From the NCBI GenBank assembly GCA_023853785.1, contig JAJIRX010000711.1, forward strand, positions 1-64,000: 64,000 nucleotides of DNA. Reading direction: 5' to 3'. How positions within the stretch are numbered: position 1 is the stretch's first letter; the number at the start of each line of letters is the position of its first letter. The notes below the pieces were generated by a model. That model ran no database searches. It was not told where the DNA came from and worked only from the letters and a program-made list of their open reading frames with translations. Position numbers and translations under genes: made by a program. This DNA comes from Psilocybe azurescens (lineage: Eukaryota; Basidiomycota; Agaricomycetes; Agaricales; Agrocybaceae). Shown here in pieces: positions 22,500 to 36,000 of the stretch.

Positions 22500-23304
22500 A
22501 CGCAGGTTTTACCGTCGGCGCCAACTCGGAAACCACCAGCACAGGTATACACTGAAGTCAGAATTAGTCAGGCTTTCTAAAGCAAAGTATTCCAAGGGTA
22601 CGTACCAATGCAGCTTCCTTGTTCACAGCCGACATTCCAGGCACCAGTGATTTTAGTGCAATCTTGCCCTTTTCCTAGACTCGCGCAGCCGCCGCAGGAT
22701 TCAAGCTCACTTGCAGTATCGAGACACTCGTAATCCCCGAATAAGCCGGAAATGGGGCACGCATCGAGACCAGATGGACAGAGAGATGATCGAGACTTTG
22801 CCGCGCGTTTGTGGTACCCGCCCCTGTTGCCTCCATGATTGCCGTTGTTACCCCTGCCGTTCTTGTCGTCGTCATTATTGTAGTTGTTGCCCTTGTTGTA
22901 GCTGGACGGTTGGCTAGGGGAGTAGTAACAGGGGAGTGGGTGTTATCTGACAACGACTCAGGGCTGGGTACCAGGTCCAACCCTTGGGACACTGAGGGGG
23001 AGGAGGGTTAGAGGGAGGAGGGTTGCGAGGGACGCAGCAGCCTTGCTTTTCGCCCCAGTAGTAACTGGTTGGTGGGCAGTTGGTGTTTTTGGGAGGCGTA
23101 GGAGGGGCCGGAGGTCCTCCTTTTGTCAAGCAGCAATTTTTGTCTGCCCACCTGATAAGCAGATGATCAGTACAAGAGGCGTGAAGAAGACCGTCATTGA
23201 ACGCACCAAAATTCACCGTTCTTGCAACTCTTAGGATCAACAGAAGTGGAGACGGCAAGGGGAACCAAAGCGGCCACAACAATACCAATAAATTTAAGCT
23301 GCAT
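22500..23304 (-). CDS. PriA-like cysteine-rich secreted protein
   Basis: The start [20 protein letters not shown] at 23304 is a signal peptide. The mature protein has N-terminal Cys-rich modules ([11 protein letters not shown], intron, [12 protein letters not shown]), repeated units of the form [17 protein letters not shown] and [14 protein letters not shown] joined by Pro-rich linkers, and an Asn/Gly/Asp-rich spacer ([15 protein letters not shown]...). The Cys-rich C-terminal domain reads [49 protein letters not shown] and, after a last intron, [19 protein letters not shown], stop at 22500-22502. This layout matches PriA-type proteins first noted in Lentinula primordia. The frame between the second module and the spacer (about 22945) needs one base. 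An extracellular location is inferred. Confidence 0.8.
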
Positions 23305-23452
23305 GTTTGCAGTTGATCACGTCGATTCGTGAATGTGAATAGAAATGAATGACAAAAGGAACGGAGAGGGGCAGAGAGAGCTGGCCTTGAAAGTCGTCTG
23401 AAGCAGGGACAAAAGGAAGAAAAAACCTGACGACCAAGATAATAATCAGAGA

Positions 23453-23461
23453 CTTTATATC
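23453..23461 (-). promoter_or_regulatory. TATA box of the PriA-like gene
   Basis: On minus the sequence GCGATATAAAGTC sits about 150 nt upstream of the start codon at 23304. It is a good TATA match in a GC-balanced context. Strong TATA boxes are typical of highly or stage-regulated secreted-protein genes. Confidence 0.5.
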
Positions 23462-24341
23462 GCCGGAGAATGAAACGCCATCAGAACAAGATCATGGGAG
23501 AGCTGGAAGGTCAGAAATATGACAAAAGACAACGAGAGAGACTCCGAAAACATAGCATAGCAACTACCGCTGTCCTTCACCTCGATTAGAACAGAATTCG
23601 AAGAGTACAAAACCTGGCTCAAGAAAGTGTAAGGCACGAGTTACAAAAAGGACAGGTTCGACAGTTAGATCCCAGACGACCAAAGGACTCTAGGAGACAA
23701 GAGTGACGAGTAATTGAATTTCAGTACTCGAGGTGGGAACTGAGCCGCGTAAACTGTTATCGAAACACGTGTCAAGTCTTTGATCAACAGATTTAGGTCC
23801 AAGACCACATGATGCAACTGATCCGAGATCGCGAGGGACGGCATAGGGCGGCATACTAAAATAGATTTGCAATTGCCCATACTGGTGCCGATGGTCGTGA
23901 GCCTGTAATGTGAAATACACCCTTCATACCAGCTCATACCTCCTGTTACATAACTATACAATCGTGATTCGTCTCTAGTAAGTAATAGTATTTGTTGTTC
24001 CTTAAAATTTGAATGGTCTAATACAATAGCCATGGCAAAACTGTTCTGCAAATAGGAACTGAAGCAACTCGCGCTGATCCAATCTCTCTCCGTTAGTGAC
24101 TTCAAGAGCGGATTCACTCGAGAGAAAAAACCTTTCAATATCATTGCTTTTGAAATTTTGTATTAACACGGCCATCATGTCTGTCGATTATCGGATTGAG
24201 ATGGTATGTATCGGAAAGTATGGAGAATCAAATATAACGCGGCCTTGGCTCCTGAAATCAAAACTTACCCTTGTGTCTACACAGAAAGAACAACATACTA
24301 TTTCATAAGTCCTGATATCCCTCTAGCAGTGTCCACAGCAT
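23462..24341. other. intergenic, no supported gene
   Basis: A 159-codon minus frame (24144-23665) is open but has no recognisable motif, shows overlapping alternative frames and lacks convincing splice partners. I treat it as unsupported. The stretch separates the PriA-like promoter from the TPD3 3' end. Confidence 0.35.
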
Positions 24342-26509
24342 TTAGGCATCATTAGGGATTGTCTTTTGGAGAGCTCGGGATGCGAAATATCGAACATCTG
24401 CATCTGTATCGGCCTGCTGGCGTTCTAATGTCGGCTTAATCCAATCCCGAATGAATGCACGACCTTCCGGGGCATCCACGAAGGCAACTGCCATGACTTC
24501 AAGAGCTTTTGCGACATTGAAACGAATGTTTGGTATAGGATCTTTGGCCAGCTCCAACAGGGGTCCTATAACATCTGAGCGGATGATTTCCAGGTTCAGT
24601 GATGGGGAGATAGTCTGGGGGTAAGCATTGAGCATTAGGTACACATGAGTAAATGAGGTTGCAAACCGTGATTGCTTGAACAGTGGTCATTCTGAACAAA
24701 TAGTTTGGGTGTGAGCCCATGCCCATAACCTTGGGTACAATGGAGCCTTTCGCCCATTCAACGCCGAAAACATCAGTCAATTTCTTCAGATTGACAGTAG
24801 CAGCTTCACGAATGCTATAGACGGTATCGCCCAACCACGACATGCATAGGTTTCCGAGCTGTTCGTCGAAGAATGGTTTTCCAAGTTGATTGGAGAGGAG
24901 GGGTATATATTCAATAATTGCTTGGCGTACACGCCACGACTTATCTTCGGCCAACTCGACAATGGCCGGAAGCAGGCTTTCAGAAAGTAATTCAATCCCA
25001 ATAACTTCGATCTTCGTGAGGATGCAATGTAATATCAAGTAAGATGGTGATCATAGACATACCAGTGTTGACGGTCTCCAATTTGCTGATAATGTTCAAT
25101 CTGACTTCTGGGAAATCATCTTTAAGAAGGTGAAGGAATAGAGGCAACAAATGCTCAATCGTGGCTTCTTTTCCTAGGAGAGGGGCTAAACCACTGATTT
25201 GATTTGCAAGGGCTGCTCGAACATGCTGTGACGAATCTTGAGACAAGTCGCGGACGCATGGGACAATCCGAGCAAGAATAACTTCTTTGTCGAGGAGTTT
25301 TGAGAAGCCTAAAGAGAAGGATTCAATTATTTGGGGATAGCGTCATCCATGTTCTAAATTTACCAGGAATTTGGGTCGCTGCAGCTGAGCGCACCTCTGC
25401 TTCGTTGTCTTTGAGAAGTTGTACGTATTGTCCAATGAGCTCTTCTCGTACGAGCTCTACCCCGAGAGCTTCAGATAGCTTCACAACTATTGAGAGGGAC
25501 ATCTCCGAGAGAACATTTCCAAGCGTACCTCGTTGAAATGATTTGCTGCCATATAACGCACGCGCCAGCCCTTGTCACCGATGCTCTGCTTGATTTGGCG
25601 CAATAATTGCTCCTTAACTTCGGCCGGGGAGAGTCTTTTGGCGATGACGATTAAGTCCTCAACTGTCAACAACCTAACTGAATCCTGCTCGTCCTGCTGG
25701 AGCTTGCGATATATAGGTAAACCATCCGATATAATATGTGGTTGCGAGAAGTGAGTCAACAGTGGCTAATCCCCGAAAGATTAGCGAGGACCACGAGATT
25801 ATGAAAAGAGATCTAACCCCAAGCCATTTAGCAGCCGCCCGCCTAACCATTGGAGTATCATCAGAACCAAGCGAGGTAAAACCTTTCCGAAGTTCATCTT
25901 GAATCGCTGGTGATACCTTGGCGTACACTGCTGGGTATAGCGCAGCCGATGACGTTCGGGAAGTGAACCATTCTCCTTGTGACAGACGCTTGAGTAAGGG
26001 AATATAGTATTGTTCAATCTGTTGCTGAGAGAGTACGGTAGCAACTTTGGTGATGGATTCGGCTGCCTATGTTTCGTAGTTAATCATACCAAGAACGAAA
26101 AACAATTCGAAGAAATGGAGTACCTTCTCGCGCACGAGCGTCTCTTCAACGGCAGATAGATTTTCCAGGGGACCCAGGATTAGATGGGCATACTCCTTTC
26201 CGCCAATGTACTCTTCAAAATTCCGTCCGAGTTCTTCTGCCAGTGCAAGAAGGACTTCATCCTCATCATCGACAGAATCTTGAAGGAAAGGGATGAGTTC
26301 CTCTCGGGCACGATCTGCGCCGAGTGCCAATGCTATGGTAGGAACGCTATGAATGGCGTTCAATCGTAGTTGAACGTCTTCAGAGCGCAGCTCATCCATG
26401 AGAACGGCGATCGGTGCTATCTAAAAGATCGAACATACTGTCAGTAAATGCCATACATATTTATGATAAAAGAACAACACACATCTTCTATTGGAAAACT
26501 CCCGTCCAT
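24342..26509 (-). CDS. TPD3: PP2A scaffold subunit A (PR65)
   Basis: This HEAT-repeat scaffold binds the PP2A catalytic and regulatory B subunits. Exon 1 (26509) is MDGSFPIED; after an intron it continues [20 protein letters not shown], the usual start of the family. HEAT units follow leftward: [126 protein letters not shown] and [20 protein letters not shown]. It ends [20 protein letters not shown] with the stop at 24342. Repeat order and intra-helix WRVR/EVR motifs are those of PR65. Several short introns interrupt the repeats. Confidence 0.93.
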
Positions 26510-28645
26510 GGCTGATGTATATCGTAAAAATTCAAGTGGTATGCTGTTACAGGGCGAGAGTGGAATTTCAGGGAAGGATTTCGAAGTCGAATGAGAGATC
26601 GCAAGGTGCAAGGATGTTATGCTGCGTTTGGCGTTTCACTCGTTCAACGCCAACTCTAGGTGCGTGCGAATTAATTTCTATTCTTACTACTTTGATAATT
26701 CATTCCGATAATATTTTACAAGAAGAAGGTCAGTAACTACATTACAGATTCTAGATTCATTCCATATTCTGAAGTTCGCAAATACATAATACCAACAAAC
26801 TTATCATGATCGAAGTTATGAATGAGTAGATAATATAGATCACAAGTCTGGAGTAATAATGGATCAACGGACCTGATATGACGAACTGTACGCCATACAA
26901 GCAAGGCCTTCGCAGGAAAAGGGTGGGGAAAACTGTAACGACAGGCTAGACGAGTCTGCGTTGACTTGGATATTGTCACGGCGGACATTATCTCAAGGGT
27001 AGAACCCCTAATAGCGCCCACGATGTTCAACGTTGCAAAAGGGTTTCAATACCATTTGGTATGACAATCATTGAAGCTATCCATTCGCACATGATAATTT
27101 TGCGATAGGGATTTTGATTCCCTAGTGGGCCTCCGATCGGGGATCTAATAAAGGATGGAAGGCGAGTCTCGTAAAATCGGTGGCGTAGACTGTTCCACGA
27201 TTGATATGTAGAGTGAAATTGAATGATTATATTAAATCCCAATGGATAGAAGATGCCAGACAAATGTCGCGACGTCCCTAGAAAAGACATGGGTGCATGA
27301 ACTTCTCTGAATCGAGAAAAAAACCCGCGAAGCAACCAAATCTGTCTTTTAACCGTCTTCAAGCAATTGGGAATCATGACCGTGCATAGACCAATCCAGA
27401 TCATGGAATGTGAATTATTAGACGCCGATAACTACCTATGAGACAGCCTCGTACACCTAACTCGAACAAGCCAGCTGGTCTTGGGCAACACACAATGGGG
27501 TATGGTTTGCGAGCGGTTGTAATTGCGCGAGTTTCCGCATTGAAAATTGCAATGGCAGTATGGCTAAACAAGGCACTGCAGCTCCCATGCGGAGAATGGA
27601 GACACAAGCTTCATGGTGGAAAGAAACCAAATCACCAAATCAACAATCCTGTCATATAACACCTTGACCAGTGACATAGCCCACGATGAGCAAATGCTGA
27701 TCATTATCCCAAGTGAAATGAATCGTCAAACACCGATACCTATTATTGAGATAACCTCGTATGCCTGGGAGATGCACCGGTTCGAGAACACCATATAATG
27801 AAGTGATAGCTGATTTGTGAATAGTTCGATCTTCCAATTTAATGCAATGACAAGCAAAGCATTGCGACTCTTCGCGAGAGACACACGTTACTTCTCTTCG
27901 CGTAAATGAAACCAACAATCACTGGCATAGCAATCCTGTCATATATCGCCTTGACTGAGCCCATGATGAGCAAGGCTGACTTCGAGAAGAAATCACAAGA
28001 CGCCGATAGTTGGCTCTGCGGGCAACCTCGTACGTCTTGCCATTCACCAGCTCATGGGGACTGTATGATGAACAACATTTGATATGATGGTAGAAATGGA
28101 AATAGGGTAGAGCAAATTTTTGAAAGGAGTAGAGGAAAGACCAATAAAGGACCATGAAGTTGATGATGATAAAGCAGGGGACCTTGGAATAGTGGTGTAG
28201 CATATGTCCAGTGATATAACTGCAGTGTGATATGTTTTTATATGATAGATATGTTGGCGTGTAAAAGAAAGATGACCGGCGGATGCCATTGGCATGAGCA
28301 TGTCATACAGTTATAAGTCTTGTGGACAAATCAATCAGGTTGGGATCTATACAGCAAAAACATAATAGAAGATCTGTATGAGCGGACTACAGCAGAACCG
28401 CAAATACTGCAGCAAGAGTGATTTGGCAAAGTGACCGGAGTTGATTGGGAGTTGACGTTGAACAATGGATGCCTCAGATGTCTGACTCTGAGCGGACCCT
28501 TTAACCATATTTTGGTGCATTATCTAATCGGCTCTTCTACGTCATCGATCCATCCCGGACTACACGACCACTTGGAGCCCCTTTTCCCAGAAGTCATCGA
28601 TAACCGCAGCGAAATTCAAACCACTAGGGACCTCGTCAGTTCAAT
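26510..28645. other. 2.1-kb gene-free spacer
   Basis: It lies between the divergent TPD3 and glucose-6-phosphate epimerase starts. I find no conserved frame. The middle and right part is occupied by a degenerate repeat array, described separately; the left part carries the TPD3 promoter. Confidence 0.45.
27376..28060. repeat. degenerate ~290-bp tandem repeat array
   Basis: Related blocks recur at intervals of about 270-310 bp. AATCCTGTCATATAACACCT at 27648 matches AATCCTGTCATATATCGCCT at 27930, each followed by a TTGAC word and GATGAGCAA. The block CGCCGATA...CCTCGTACACCT (27423) recurs as ACCGATA...CCTCGTATGCCT (27731) and CGCCGATA...CCTCGTACGTCT (28001). The units are too diverged for satellite DNA but clearly related, so I infer an old tandem duplication of non-coding DNA. 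Confidence 0.6.
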
Positions 28646-29693
28646 ATGCCTACAGAGAAAACAGGACGTGGAGTCGTTCTGAAGCATTCTACAGTAAGTA
28701 TTCAATCCAACCGCCTTCTATGGTACCATTTTTGAGGTCCTGTCGTCTCAGGGGTGCACAGCTGAAGTGCTCTTCTATGGAGCAACAGTTGTTTCATGGA
28801 AAGTGTCGGATGCATCAGCAGAATTGAAAGAAAGACTTTTTGTTTCTTCTAAAGCTTCCCTGGATGGTTCAAAGCCAGTCAGAGGAGGGATTCCTGTCGT
28901 CTTTCCGTGCTTTGGCCAGCCAAGTCATCCCGACCACTCCAAATTAGCCCAACATGGATTTGCCCGAAGCCAAACTTGGAATTTTGACAGTGTTGTCATG
29001 GATAACGAGGCTGGAGTCTCCATCAGACTTGGTCAGACATTGAATATACACGATGTGTTTACAATTCTAAATTTTGAAGCACTTTAGTCCTCGATCCAAC
29101 CGGCAATGAAGCGATCTCTGCAATATACCCTAAGTCATTCAAACTGACATATGTTGTAACACTCGCAGCACATCAACTTAGCACAGACCTACATGTTGAA
29201 AACACTTCGCCTTCCGAAACTCTCGAATTTCAAGCTCTGCTCCACAACTACATTCGCGCACCCGCTGACGATGTAGTCGTCACCCCCTTGCAAGGTCTAC
29301 AATTTTACGATAAAACAGAGTCAACGGAGCATTCCCGAACAAATCCGAAGGTAGAAAACAGACACGAAGTTGATGTCAAGAGATATACAGATGCTGTATA
29401 TGAGAATGGTCCAATGAAGTACAGGGTGACCTGGCCAACCGGAGGTGTTGAAATCAAAGCCAGAAACTTCAAGGACGTCGTGATCTGGAATCCTCAAGAA
29501 AAGGGACATATGATTGGAGATATGGAATCTGATGGATGGTATGATTTATTACCGGCAAAGGTGCCTTTAACTGAATCCTACTGTCAGGAAAAATTACATA
29601 TGCGTGGAACCGGGCTATGTCAGAGGCTTTGAGAAACTAGGCCCTCAGAAGGCTTGGATTGGGCAACAAGTCCTTACGGTAATCCAAGACTGA
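28646..29693 (+). CDS. glucose-6-phosphate 1-epimerase (D-hexose-6-phosphate mutarotase)
   Basis: It interconverts the alpha and beta anomers of glucose-6-phosphate in the cytosol (YMR099C type, aldose-1-epimerase superfamily). The ATG at 28646 gives MPTEKTGRGVVLKHST; an intron follows. Then come GCTAEVLFYGATVVSWK, KPVRGGIPVVFPCFGQPSHP and AQHGFARSQTWNFDS (active-site His and phosphate-binding region). A second intron joins SIRL to VLDPTGNEAISAIYPKSFKL. Further motifs are FQALLHNYIRAP (second His) and FKDVVIWNPQEKG (acidic catalytic region). After the last intron (about 29539-29589) the protein ends YICVEPGYVRGFEKLGPQKA...TVIQD at 29693. Length (about 300 residues) and motif order fit the family. 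No frame break was needed. Confidence 0.88.
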
Positions 29694-30026
29694 ACGAAAT
29701 CGGAATTAGTTACGGATTAGCTACAGATACCTGAATTAAGGAAGACAGAAGACATAAATAAACTCAATTGATTACTTACTGTGCCGTATGATCTATGTTT
29801 GGCCGTGACTTTGCACATTATGTAACCCCAGGCACGACTTGACATTTAAATGTCTGCCGTGCTGCAAGCCCGCAACCGTCTTGAACGTTGACTTCAACAG
29901 TGAAGTTGAACCTATTATTTCATCCATTGACTCGCCACCTGGCAACTCGCTTTGACACAGTCCAGCAAGACACTTTTCTAAGGATCCATTTTGCGCCACA
30001 ATGTTCCCTTGAAAGTGTGCTTCAAA
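29694..30026. other. short intergenic spacer
   Basis: It lies between the epimerase stop and the REV3 start, both on plus. Nothing beyond a presumed terminator and promoter is supported. Confidence 0.4.
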
Positions 30027-33000
30027 ATGCTCGAAGACAATGCCATCCCGTATGAAGTGGTCAATATCAACAAAACAACCAAATTGCAAGTTCGCATAAA
30101 TCAAATCGATTACGCTGTTATACCTCCGGGAAGGCTTGATAATTCCATCCTTCCAAAAGTTCCTGTCTTAAGGATATTTGGTTCTTCCTCCACTGGTCAG
30201 ACTGCATGTGTGCACATCCACCAAGTGTATCCGTATTTTTCATTCAATATTTGGATGATCTGAGTCCTCAGCATGGTGAGCTTCTGTATAATACATTTTA
30301 TTACATGTTATCGACCTCTTTGATAGTAAAACAGTATATATCTAAACTATTTCACTCCTTGAATCATGCTATAGCACTTTCTCTCAAGAGAGACCCTTCT
30401 TCGCGCAAATCTCAATTCATTCGGGCAATTGTATTGGTCAAAGGCGTACATTTCTACGGGTTCCATTCTTCATATTCGCCATTCCTCAAGATTTTGGTAT
30501 CTGATCCCGCTCATACGACACGCATTGTGACAATCCTCCAATCTGGCTCTGTCATGGGATCACGGTTTCCTGTGTACGAGAGCCACTTGAGTTATGTTCT
30601 CCAATTCCTGGCCGACTTTGGTCTATATGGATGCGGTACAATGGACATCGAAGAAGCTTTGGAACGCGGTGTATCAGAAGAGGAGCCTTCGACCGCTTCC
30701 AGCCCGACCAGATTTGGTGTGTCTCCCTATTTCCGAGAATCTCGTGTTCCTCTTGAGCTCGACGTTATTGCTCCGCATATCATCAATAGGTACAGACTCG
30801 TACCAAGAAATATACATCATCGTCTGGAAATATTGCCAATACCCGCACCACCACCGCCCGACCCTCTTATCCCTAGTATTCGGGAGCTCTGGGACGACGA
30901 AAGAAAGCATCGTCAAACTCTTGGACTTCATCCTTCACCTGAAATTCCTGTTGATCCAAGTGAATCTTCGCGATCTGGTAAAGGTGAATGGGTATCTGAA
31001 GCTAGATGGTGGGATGAGATTCGAAAACGAATCGAAGACGGCAACAATCAGTCCAAACCGACTGGAACACTGGACAGCTGGGATTACTTTGTCATGACTA
31101 CATTTGAAAGTATCGAGGCTGTGTGGGAGAAACAATTTAAAACTTGGAAGCCCCTTAAAAGACCAGTCAACGTTCCCGGACAGATCGATGAACTGGGCCA
31201 AGCTCCTCGAAATCAAGAGTATTCATGGGAAGACGTGCCCCATGAAGACAAAGGGCATGATCAAATCGAGGTCGATATATCCAGGTTGTCGAACGAAGAC
31301 GTAAATCAGCTTGATCAGGACGAAGCACACGACTGGAATTTGGAACATCTGCATGGCGTCTCTGCGATAGAAGACGATGAAGGCTCCATCGATGACAACG
31401 GTTACGACGAAGAGCCGGAGAATGATTCCGACACCATGGATGAGACAGACCGTCATCAAAGGTCGCTTTTTAGATTCCCAGTGCATTACATTCTAACATT
31501 CGCCTTAGCCCAAACGACCCATTTGTGGACGATCGTCAAGATCGACACAGCGAAAGCGAAATGGTTGAATACCGATTAGAGAAGTAACTTTCGTCTTTTA
31601 TTAAACGATAATGAACGTGTGTCCTGAGGTGTTGAAATCAATAGCCCCCAACTCCCCGTCAGTCATCGCCGCAAGCTCGCGCGAGGTCTCCAACTCCTAC
31701 TAAGTGAGTTTAACATCGCTCACCTTCTCTGAAACTTACATGTCTCGTATGACTTAGTAACGGAGCCGATGAAATCACCTCGATAGAGTGCGTAAACATC
31801 CCCTTGGTAGATGAAGGACTAATATTCCGTCGATTAGGCCTCAGGAGCACACCGGAAATCATACAGAACACATCGAAAAGTCAGGGCAGAAATCTCTCAG
31901 GATTAGTGGACCTTTTTCTACGTCTGTAGACCCTCAAGCCGAACCTAGCACGCAGAAACAACCTCCAATTTCGGAAAATAGCAATCAGCAGGAAATCGCC
32001 ATTTCTGACCACCCAGAAATAGCAATTCTACCAACGGTTCTAAGTGCCAAGGAGCGATCCTTGCTCATCACGGCTCGTGCCATTCAACTCTCAAGGATCT
32101 TCAACACCTTTAAGAGAGCAAGCACAAACTCATATGTTTATTCCATGCAGCCCCTACATCGTTGGACTTGAGAAACAGTCTCCAAGCTCTTGGCTTGCCG
32201 GATAAAATGTACCAAGCTCCACACTATTCGAAAGATTTGGACATTCCCGAGCATACCAAGGAATATGCGGGCCTCATCTATCGTCTGAAAGGTGGACAAG
32301 GCATCGCAACGCTGGATGAATGGTCATCAAGCCAGCTGCATGATACATCTGCTTCGACTAAAACATTGAGCCTCATTTCAGTCGGAGTTGGAGGATGGGA
32401 ATATGCAAGTCATCCGCCGAGCGTTAAAGAAGTACGCCAGTCTATCAGGCAGATTCAAAAGCTGGGAAGGCAAGGAGAGAAATCGCGGTCTCAGGTGGGA
32501 TTGTTGACATCCTATTGTGCTAGCATGTCATTGTTCAGGTTCTTTAGATAGAAGGCCCCACCCAAGCCAACACATATGGGTTCAAAAACTCTCCCGCCGG
32601 AGGCTTATCTACTTCACGAGAAAGTGCGGACTTGTCGATTATGTCCGTCGAGATATTTGGTAATGCATTGGGCACTAAACATCATTGAAAGGGCATGTAA
32701 TTAATGATATCCACATAGTGCCCACAGTCAATAACAAGATCCCTAATGTAGAGGACGCAGAAGTTGTCGCCATTTTCTACGCTCATCATGTCTCTGGAAC
32801 AGACACCATACACAGTGGTGTTCTGGTCCTCCAAAATTCTCAAATCAACCCGTATCGAATCCGAAACTTCAAATTAGAGGTCCTTGAATCGGAACTCGAT
32901 CTTCTCAATAGACTGATAGACTTAGTCATTGAACTTGATCCAGATATCCTTACAGGCTGGGAGCTGCAGCTGAGCTCCTGGGGTTATCTAGAAATGCGCA

Positions 33001-36000
33001 GTGGTACATACGGTTCGTCTAGTCAAGTACTCTCTTTGTGGTTGATGATAATCTGACGCCATTCTGCAAGGTTTGACATTCTCAGATCTCATATCTCGCG
33101 CCCCACCGAGGTACCCAGGAGGGTCTGTAGACCAATGGGGACTACGCAAAACATCGACTTTCAAAGTAGCTGGGCGTCATGTGTTGAACTTATGGAGAAT
33201 CATGCGCTCCGAAAAAACTTTAACTATCTACACCTTCGAAAATGTCGTTTTTGAAGTCTTGGGGAGACGGTGAGCATATGACTGATATCCCAAGCATACC
33301 AATTATCGATCTCAGTTCCCCAAAGTGTGCCCAGATACAACCACATGACCCTAACGGAGTGGTATTATAGCCCCGTTACTGTGCATGCATCTCTCCTCGT
33401 CAACCACCTTTTGATGAGAGTCTCCACCAACCTTGAACTGCTGGAAATAACAGAAACTGTCACGAAAACCGCGTGAGTCATATTCTATTATCTTTGGGCG
33501 ACTAATGACTCACTCATGATCATCAAGCGAATTCGCCAGAGTTTTCGGTGTCGATTTCTTCTCGGTTCTTAGCAGAGGATCCCAATTCAAGGTCGAATCC
33601 TTCATGTTCCGGATTGCCAAACCAGAGAGCTTTGTTTTGATCTCTCCTAGCAAAAGCGATGTGGGTGTGTGATGTGTTTTACTGCTTCACGGTGCTAATC
33701 GCGGAATTCTTGAACTTACCAGGTTGGCAAACAGAATGCGGCTGAATGTATGCCTCTAATTTTGGAGCCTGCATCTGCTTTCTACTCCAGCCCGCTGTTG
33801 GTGCTTGATTTCCAGTCACTTTATCCATCTATCATGATTGCCTATAATTATTGCTTTTCCACCTGTCTTGGCCGAATCACCAACTTCCAAGGTGCTTATA
33901 AATTTGGTGTTGTGAACAACTTGGATATACCCTCGGAATTGCTTGAAAAACTACAAGACCACATCAATGGTAATTGACGATCCTAATATGCTGTCCCGGA
34001 GGTGTCCCTAACTTAATTCTTCTCCAGTTTCTCCAAATGGGATGATGTACGTTAAACCCAATGTAAGGAAAGGCCTCCTCGGAAGAATGCTTGTAGAATT
34101 GCTGGATACACGAGTCATGGTAAAACAGGCCATGAAACGGGTTGGTGGCGACAAAGTACGTTACCTTAAAATCAAGACGCTATTACTGGACTGATCTTAT
34201 TTGTACTTCCAAACTTCAGGCTCGAAAAAGGATCCTCGACGCCCGTCAATTGAGTCTGAAGTATATTGCTAATGTAATTTATGGATATACGAGTGCGTCC
34301 TTTTCAGGAAGAATGCCAGCAGTCGAGATCGCCGACAGCATTGTCCAAAGTGGACGAGAAACCTTAGAAAAAGTGAGTCAGCAGCATCGAACTATGAGAA
34401 AGAAGATTAAGGTATCTGCTCGAAAGGCGATCGATATCATCGACAGCACCCCAAAATGGGGAGCAAAGGTATACAACTAATTCAATGTCTCGTCCCAACA
34501 TGCTCAAAGTTCTGCATAGGTGGTTTATGGTGATACAGATAGCGTTTTTGTGTAGGAGACACGTTCCTTCGATAAGTTCCCATGAACTCACTCAATTTCA
34601 GCTACCTTCCTGGAAAGACGAAGGATCATGCGTTCGCCATAGGGAACGAGATAGCTGAAACAATCACAGCCTTGAATCCTGCACCGATTAAACTCAAATT
34701 TGAGAAGGTATTTCTAAAATCCTCGATATCACCCTCTGAAGCTGACCGTGGCACAGGTTTACCTTCCGTGCGTCCTCATGGCCAAGAAACGTTATGTGGG
34801 TTTTAAATATGAAAATATTGACGACATCGAGCCAGTATTCGATGCAAAGGGGATAGAGACAGTCCGGCGTGATAGCGTTAATGCGCAACGAAAAATGGTC
34901 GAAACATGCTTGAAGTGAGGAAACACAGTCTCTTTCGGTTCTATTCTTATTCAGAATCATAGGGTGTTATTTCGAACACAGGATTTGAGCGAAGTGAAAG
35001 ATTACTGTTGCCGCTCCTGGACAAAGCTATTAGAAAACAAAGCGTCTGTACACGATTTCATTTTCGCCAAAGAGGTGAAAATGGGTACATATAGGTAATT
35101 TGTTGTTTTTTTAAAGTCATTAAACTCTCAAATAGAAATACTGCAGTGATAAAGGTCCTCCACCCCCAGGTGTCGTGGTTGCTGCTCGGAGGATGGTCTC
35201 CGACCCAAACAATGAACCTCAATATGGCGACCGAATCCCGTATGTCATAGTGAAAAGCGTTCAGCCTGGTGCCAGATTGGTAGACAGAGCCATGGACCCA
35301 TTAGAATTTATGGATAACAGGTAACAATTTCCGTTTAAACGAATTATCAGTCTGCTTTTTTATGCGAATTTTAATCAGCGAACTTCGCCTTGACGCACTA
35401 TATTATATCACGAAGGTTCTTATTCCTCCATTGGAAAGAATATTCAATCTCGTAGGTGCAGATGTCAGGCAATGGTTCAATGAAATGCCAAAACACACTA
35501 CGGTCGAATTGGTTTCACCAAGAAAGCCGAGGGCTGGTGCCATAACGCAAGCCGAGATTCTGGAAAGGATTAACATCAACAAACATTTCTTAAGTACTCA
35601 ATGCCTTTCATGTGGAGAACCGGCGTCTCAAAGTAAGTTTTATTCTTTCCTGTTTTTATTATTCTTAAATTGCCATAGGTCTTTGCGACAATTGCTATCT
35701 TTCGGTGGGGAAACCGTTGCGAATCTGAAGTTTCAAATAAGGACCAAGGAAGAACGCCTTGTCAATGCTCATCGTATATGTACATCGTGCACAGGTTCTG
35801 CGCCACCCGAACCGATACACTGTGAATCTTTGGACTGCCCGTGGTTCTACGCAAGGCGTAAATCCGAAGCCGGAATGGAACTTGTTCCCCTATTTATAAA
35901 TTTGATAGAGGATATAGAGGGAGAAGAGGGGGAGGGTAGTGAGCATGAAAGACAAGAAGAGACTACGGTCTATGAGGTCGAGGAGTCACAATACTCCGAT

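Noticed and set aside
23665..24144. 159-codon minus frame between the PriA-like gene and TPD3
   Set aside because: No recognisable motif, no good initiation context that I can see, and a second overlapping frame on the same strand; likely chance.
27027..27404. 125-codon minus frame in the TPD3-epimerase spacer
   Set aside because: No family resemblance, and it runs into the degenerate repeat array.
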